DNA from: Rhizoctonia solani
Lineage: Eukaryota; Basidiomycota; Agaricomycetes; Cantharellales; Ceratobasidiaceae
Reading direction: 5' to 3'
NCBI RefSeq assembly: GCF_016906535.1
Contig: NC_057370.1
Span: 3,224,001 to 3,288,000 of the forward strand
Length of the DNA: 64,000 nt
Made by a program: the position numbers and the translations under genes. Below the pieces are notes generated by a model. That model made no database searches. It was not told where the DNA came from and worked only from the letters and a program-made list of their open reading frames with translations. Of this stretch, positions 58,159-64,000 are shown piece after piece (positions within the stretch are counted from its first letter, which is position 1; every line of letters starts with the position of its first letter).

Positions 58159-60753
58159 CTGTAATATGGTTAGTAGGCGCATAGAACACAGGAGTAAGCA
58201 CGCACTATGATAGAGAGAGTAGATAGAGGAGCGAAAGAGACTAGGGGGTGACGTTGAGGTTGAGTTCAGCCAGAAAACGCACGCGATGGGTTATATACAC
58301 CACAGTTGAAGAGGGCAGAAACAACCGACTCCGAGGGCAGAGGGCGATCCAGGTCACACCATCCGCGGTACAACCCTGACCCCCGCTCCGCGCCCTCAAC
58401 CCACATCCTTTTTCGGCATTCCTCACCCGTCACGGTCACGCAGGCTGTGTAACCCTCTGCCCAACCCCAACCCTACTTTTATTTCTCGCCTCTCCCGCTA
58501 CACGTCGCCCCTATGCGCCACCCCCCTCCACTGCTCAAGAGCTTGTTCTCCTCTCGTGCTTGGCTCAGAGCCCTCAACGCATCTACTCGGTGCATGCGCA
58601 TCTCTTTGCCATTCCGGGCCGATGACGTCGTCTGCCGGTCCTCGCCGATCGCTCCAGACCTACACGTGATGCCCGATTCACTCATTTCGAATTCCTTGCA
58701 GTCGTAAGCCTACCGTCTTTGTGACCACGTATATTTCACCCTTGTACGTTTTTTGTTCTGTACGCCCATCTTTTTTTTTTTTTTTGCTACACGTGTCCGT
58801 CGATCCCGGCTCGCCCCCTAAACAGACCGATCCGGATCGTGAATTGACACTATGAGTTAACATTTCGTTTGATGCCAAGGCCTATTATGACCGTTTAAGG
58901 GAGTGCGCTTGTCCGAGTTCCGAGCTTACCATTCATGTCGTCTATCCCTCGATTCCGATTCTTAGTGACGTTTAAGCGGCGGCACGACTTGAATTCTCTT
59001 TTTCAAGTAAACCTTGACGAGTCATTCGTGAGCAACAGGCCCGACCATCCGGCTTCTATGTAGAGGGCATTACCTGTTGTGATTTAATAATTGATAAAAT
59101 GCTGAACAAGTTGTAAGTGTATTAGTCTCTACTTCTAATCCTGGCGGCATGTGGGACTTGCATGATCGTGGTGGCTGCCAACGTGTTGCTGACCTCGATT
59201 GCGAACAAAGTTTAAAACACCATTCTCTCGTCAGCTCCTTATTCATAGCGTCTTTTATTTCTAATATGAGACAGGATAGAAATATGCCCGGCGGGACTGT
59301 CGCTTTATGACACAATGGGTAATGCGCCAGCCTTCATTGGAGCTATATTATCCATAAACGCTCTCCACATGGAACCAATCATTTTGAAAACAGCATCTCC
59401 CTCCGGATCCCGCAACCCCTCACTATTTCTCAATCACGCGCGGATTCTCCAATATGTTTCTTTTAATTTCAGCGAGAGCGTCCGCACCGGGGCACGCTCT
59501 GATCAGGCTACAGGAAGAGGATTGGACAAACCGTCATACTTTTTTGTTCACGCATTTGGCATTCATTCTAATATTCTCAATGCATAACCCAGTGCAAAAA
59601 TTAGGCCCGAGTTGCGGCAGAGTTGGGATCAGGTACTAGTTTTGGAAGTACAGTAAGCCAACTTGAAGATCAGGCTATATGCGGTGAGTGTATGGCCCAC
59701 GGTCCTATGCTGGTAATAACACCTGCTAACCAAGGCGGTTCGATCTGTAGAGTGTAAGATACTATAGCAGTTGCCTCTTAGGAACTGTGCACACGAGGGG
59801 CTTACGTATTTCACTCGAGGCGGCTGTTCGCTACTATATGCGCCCGACCATTTTCAGACATCGAGAATAGGTTGCAAACTAAATATAGGGCGTTATTTGT
59901 ATGCACTTGGGAAACCAACCGGTGTATGAATAGGATAAATATACCTTAAGCGAACATCCAGTTCAGAAGAGATGAAAAGGCAGTATCTTACCTAACTGAT
60001 GAACTGTTGCGACAGTCGCGAGCGCTAGCGCTCAGGCATCAGCTACTATCTACTCCTTGGCTGTGGTTATGTTGAAAAATTGTGTCGAAATACAAGACCA
60101 CATATCCAAGATGATATCGCAGATACATGGTCTGAAGCTGTGGTAATATTTTGAATCGATACTTCTGTCAATGTGTATTCATTAGAGGCGTTGAGTATGG
60201 TCACGTTGTGAAAACGTGACGGTTCAATTCGCCGTAACCGGCCAACCGGTTAATCTCAACATGCGTTGTGATTCTCTCGACTTGGTGTGTTTCTGCAAGA
60301 AATATTATTTGAATGATAATCATATCTATATTTGTATTTCCCCCTTTAACCAGATAAAATCCCCATCACCAATCACCTCGCATTGCAGTCGCTCTGCCTC
60401 GAGAACAGGCTGGTCTGGCATACCAATAGATTCGCCCGTTACGAGAAGTTATTCGATTATAATTTCTGGTTGCCCTTAGTTTTAGTGGCTGCAAAGAAAC
60501 TGATTTATTTAGTTTGAGCATAAGTTATACGTTTGACAGAGCATGCGACTGATCCGAGCGCTGGAGGGTGATGCTATAGTAGCTCGTCTGAAGTATGTTT
60601 ACGCACAGTCGTTCCACTTGAAATTTCACCCTAAGGCTTAGATAATTGTCGCCCACAACCTGGAGGTTTTGATTGCTCACAACACTTGATAGCAGTGGAA
60701 GAAATTTCACGGTTGTTAATAAAGAGCAAAGGTTGCTTGCTCCCAAAATATGT
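58159..60753. other. Intergenic stretch, no supported gene
   Basis: About 2.6 kb. Includes the 14-3-3 promoter, with CT-rich leader, and a T homopolymer near 58770-58785. No gene recognised. Confidence 0.45.
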
Positions 60754-61912
60754 TTAGAAAGACAAGGTAGCACCGGCATTCGTGTTGAAAACTGCCTTGA
60801 CAGAAGACGCGGCAAGAGTATATGCGTAGCCAACTGCTTCCCAGGATGCTGAAGCATAGGAAAAATTAATATCAATTCATGCACTTCCAAAGAGTCAAGA
60901 GCTTACTGGATAAAGCAGCGTTGCCTTTTCCGCCAAAATCATCCCCACTTGCGTTCGCGTATCCGTTAACGGTGTTTTACAGAGGCTTTCCAACGCCCTC
61001 AGAAACGTTGTTCTGAACCAAGAGCTGGGCACCAACCCGAGTGTTAATACCATCATTCGCATTTTTAAAACTGATTCAACGTTGACGCTAGTTCTCTGGG
61101 ATTTTGGCAAGGAAACTACACCCACTAATTATTGAAAATGTGGTCCTTACCAAAATGAAAAGATGGAGTGCGGCTTTCTAAGCTTGCCCACTTGTTAAAT
61201 GACATGAGTCATGCGCAAAGCTGTATTACTATCTGCCAAGCTGTCTGAAGCTCCGATTGGAAAGGACTTGTAGTGATCATGAAAATGCGAACGGGTAGCA
61301 GATATTTCATACGAGCCCTTGGTAACATCGATAAGACCATCTTAATAATCCTTGTCGTGGTCTCAATCTGAAGAAATTTCGACATGGTCAACCCAGACCC
61401 GACTGGAGGCAGTAACCCCAATAGCATCTCCGCGCTGTGTCAAGGCCTTGGAAATCTACGTAGTACGAGTTACAAACGGACAGATTCCCATAGAACAAAG
61501 AGACCCATACTTTGAAGTTCCGTAGAGAGACGTCAGAGACCGCCCCAATGCTAATGCCGGCGCCCTCAAGTGCTAAAGGACGTATATATCTAATTTATCA
61601 CTAGATGCATATGTGTCTTGCTAGCACCTGCCTTTCCGATTATCGGAGTATTGGAGCCGCCATTGACCCATCTCTGTCCCTTAAATTGTATCCAAAATCA
61701 AAACCATTTTCGCCACTTTTCCTTGAACAACAGCCCGGGGGGCATCGAGGGTGATGGCGACAGGAATAAAGGATCTACCACTACTTGTCCTGAATATAGG
61801 GGGTTAAGGAGGGGTGATAGAGCATATTCATGCACACGTACCCTCCATTCAGAGTTGTGAATCCAATATTGGCTTTATCAGTGATCGTAGCTCGTTTTCC
61901 AACGAAGTAGAA
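60754..61912 (-). pseudogene. Pectate lyase (PL1) pseudogene
   Basis: Full-length but decayed relative of the gene at 62491. Recognisable pieces from 5' to 3': KRATITDKANIGFTTLNGG, DAIGVTASSRVWVDHVEISS, DGLIDVTKGSYEISATRSHF, HDHYKSFPIGASDSL, NDGINTRVGAQLLVQNN, NGYANASGDDFGGKG, and the complete last exon ASWEAVGYAYTLAASS ending LSF and a stop. The calcium/substrate segment carries two in-frame stops (SSD-stop-DHDKDY-stop-DG, near 61350-61370). Frames also shift between later exons. Unlike the other broken genes here, this one has stops and substitutions, so it is a true pseudogene. Confidence 0.85.
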
Positions 61913-62490
61913 GAGACAAAGCTAGCTTCAGAGGCGAATAATGTAGGAGATATTGTATTGAACTTCATTGGGAACGAGCGGTATGAGCTCTCTATTAGTA
62001 CGGCTAGGCAGGTTTTTATGCTTACCGTCCCGACGGCCCGGGTGTCCGTCAGAAGCTAGTGGTACTCACCATGGCACGGTACGTTAATAGCGCTCTAAGA
62101 TAGGGGGGGACGAGCAATGTGAGCTGGCGTGCTCGTCAAGTGTTCTGATCGGTATAGATAATGACTCTCTAGGTCAGTTTCATCGGAAGGAGCAATTGGA
62201 AGTGGAATGTCGACTTCGATGGCCAGGAGAAATGATTTCTGTAGAAAAGGATGTATTCAAGAGATGATGTCATCGTTACAGCCGAGTAGTAGAATGGTCT
62301 CTTCCCAGACCAGCTTAAATACCACCCCTGTCAGGGTCATGCCAAGCCAAATAGCACCACACTGTATTACTCCTCTAATGATATTGCTTCACGCACAACC
62401 TTGCAGAGAGACAAACCGGGAAGGCAGCGAGAGAAAAGGATGTATATTCCACGAAGTATTTACAGACAATAAAAATCCTGGAATCATTGC
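61913..62490. other. Intergenic between PL1 pseudogene and PL1 gene
   Basis: No supported gene; contains the 3' flank of the intact PL1 gene. Confidence 0.4.
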
Positions 62491-63723
62491 TTAGAAGGAG
62501 AGCTTGGCACCGGCGTTCGAATTGACGTATGACTTGACCGACGAGGTCGCAGTAAGCGTGTAAGAGTAGCCGACAGAGTTCCAGGTGGCTAGTGAGTACA
62601 GGTTAGTAACTCTGAATGTTCTAGTAAGTATCTCGAGTGCTTACTAGTGAGAGCAGTGCTGCTCGCTCCACCAAAGTCATTGCCGCTGGCATTAGCATAG
62701 CCATTATCGGTACTGTACAGAGGCTTTCCGACGCTCTCGAATACGTTGTTCTGGACCAAGAGCTCCGCACCAACACGAGTGTTGATACCGTCGTTGTTAC
62801 CCACGAAGCTGTTTTCATCATTAGTATGCGCATAATAACCTGATGACTAAGCTACTCACTAGTTGTTGTAAATGTGACCGTGCCCGAAGCGGAACGAAGG
62901 AGTACGCGAGTTCAGGTTCTGCCATTTGTTGAATGCATAAGTGACTTGGATAGCCTTGTCTTCGCTCTCGTTGCTATCAGAGTGACCAACGAGAGAGGCC
63001 TTCCAGTGGTCGTGGAGATAAGAGTTGGTGACCGAAGCGGCGTAGACACCGTGAGTAAGGTCAAGGAGACCATCATAGTAGTCCTTGTCATGATCACGAT
63101 CGGACCAGAGCTCGACAGAGTCAATCCAGACGCGGTTAGAAGCTTGGACACCAATGGCGTCACCCGCATCAGCAAGTACTTTATTGATCTGTTGCAGAGA
63201 AAACGAGATCAGAATATTATAATTAATATGAATGTGAGGGTCTAAGGTTGTACCTTGAGGTTGCGAATGATGACATTGGATACATCAATTACGCGGAGGC
63301 CTACTCCGTTCAAGGCTGCAAAGCGAAATATATGTTCAAAATCTACTCCTGGGCTAATACTAGATAGACACTTACTAGCACCAGACTTTCCGAGAATGGA
63401 AGTGTTGGCTCCAACTTTGACGACTTCGTTGCCCGTGATGGTACCAGAAACAATGACGACCTTGGCGGTGCTACCACTTACCGCGGTCTTTAGTGCCGCA
63501 AGTGTGGTGACGGTGACCGCGCTAGCGGAACCCCCTCCAGTGGTACTAGGTTTTGAGGCTCAGTTCAAGTTTGAGGGACTAGAGTTAAGAGCACTTACCC
63601 TCCGCTGAGAGTGGCATATCCGATGGTAGCCTTGTCGCTAGTGGATGCGCGTTTTTCAACGACAGGGGTTGCGTATGCAGCACCAAGACCGAAGGCGAAG
63701 ACGAGAGCAGAAGAGAACTTCAT
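62491..63723 (-). CDS. Pectate lyase, PL1 family
   Basis: Secreted, calcium-dependent beta-elimination of polygalacturonate. At least six exons starting 63599-63723 and 63376-63545; about 315 aa, intact. The signal peptide MKFSSALVFAFGLGAAYA is followed by TPVVEKRA, a dibasic propeptide site. Parallel beta-helix landmarks: KVVIVSGTITGNEVVKVGAN, TSILGKSGA, GLRVIDVSNVIIRNL, DAIGVQASNRVWIDSVELW. The Ca2+-binding region is SDRDHDKDYYDGLLDLTHG. FNKWQNLNSRTPSFRFGHGH holds the conserved C-terminal Arg motif, then NNDGINTRVGAELLVQNNVF and NGYANASGNDFGG. The ATG at 63723 begins the signal peptide; the ORF open further upstream is leader sequence. Two relics of the same family lie at 55737 and 60754. 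Confidence 0.95.
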
Positions 63724-64000
63724 TGTGAAAGATAGAGGAACAAGTGGTAGGTAACTAGAGAGAGGCTTTAGATAACCAAGATGCTGGTGGAGAAAGTCAC
63801 GACTTGACAGCCTGCTTAAATATATTGAGAGCGCCTGTATATTACAATAAGTTATTGGAGGCGGTCCGGGGTAGAAGCGCATCGGACCGCCAAGCATAGT
63901 GAGATGACAGGAGGGTGGTCGAAGGCGCGGGCCGGACGCATAGGCTAGTTCGTTGCGTCAATCATTGTTGGGGTGAGCACATCGTACGCGTGGCATACCC

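Overview
The window looks like nuclear DNA of a plant-associated agaricomycete. Nearly every gene is cut by 45-70 nt GT-AG introns. The content includes AA9 lytic polysaccharide monooxygenases, PL1 pectate lyase, GH128 and GH3 enzymes, an EMC6 subunit, a 14-3-3 protein and an adiponectin-receptor-like protein. A Rhizoctonia/Ceratobasidiaceae-type genome is my best guess (inference from gene content and protein style; no search was run).

Layout. 0.2-0.7 kb: a small membrane protein with an eroded 5' end. 2.7-7.2 kb: two AA9 genes on the minus strand. 7.8-8.4 kb: a WBP2-like GRAM protein. 9.8-10.1 kb: a solo LTR with a 5-bp target duplication. 10.2-12.8, 19.7-22.3 and 22.6-25.2 kb: three copies of an unusual gene joining a Copia-Gag-like (UBN2-type) domain and zinc knuckle to a degenerate eIF4A-like DEAD-box helicase. 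13-14.8 kb: a disrupted hypothetical gene. 15.9-17.3 kb: PAQR. 17.5-19.1 kb: an RGS-domain membrane protein resembling Rax1. 26.3-27.6 kb: stomatin. 28.6-31.6 kb: tandem GH128 genes. 32.2 kb: a small secreted protein. 33.6 kb: an intact copy of the small membrane protein. 34.6-36.9 kb: P5C dehydrogenase. 37.1-39.1 kb: a short protein and a repeat protein sharing one terminal domain. 39.6 kb: another small membrane protein. 42.5 kb: a DUF6593-like protein. 44.3-45.4 kb: aspartate-semialdehyde dehydrogenase, facing EMC6 at 49.4 kb; a 3.7-kb 5'-truncated LINE sits in the short promoter between them. 50.3 kb: a further small membrane protein. 51.3-54.9 kb: GH3 beta-glucosidase. 55.7 and 60.8 kb: two pectate lyase relics. 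57.3-58.2 kb: 14-3-3. 62.5-63.7 kb: an intact PL1 pectate lyase.

Functional view. The secreted enzymes form a plant- and fungal-wall-degrading set: AA9 on cellulose, PL1 on pectin, GH3 on oligoglucosides, GH128 on beta-1,3-glucan. Housekeeping functions (proline catabolism, Asp-family amino acids, ER membrane insertion, signalling) are interspersed.

The most novel item is the three-copy Gag/eIF4A-like fusion family. It keeps an eIF4A-length fold but has lost or altered most ATPase/helicase motifs, and no reverse transcriptase or integrase is associated with it. A caution applies to the whole window: many otherwise conserved genes need exactly one extra base to stay in frame, so several apparent breaks may be assembly indels.
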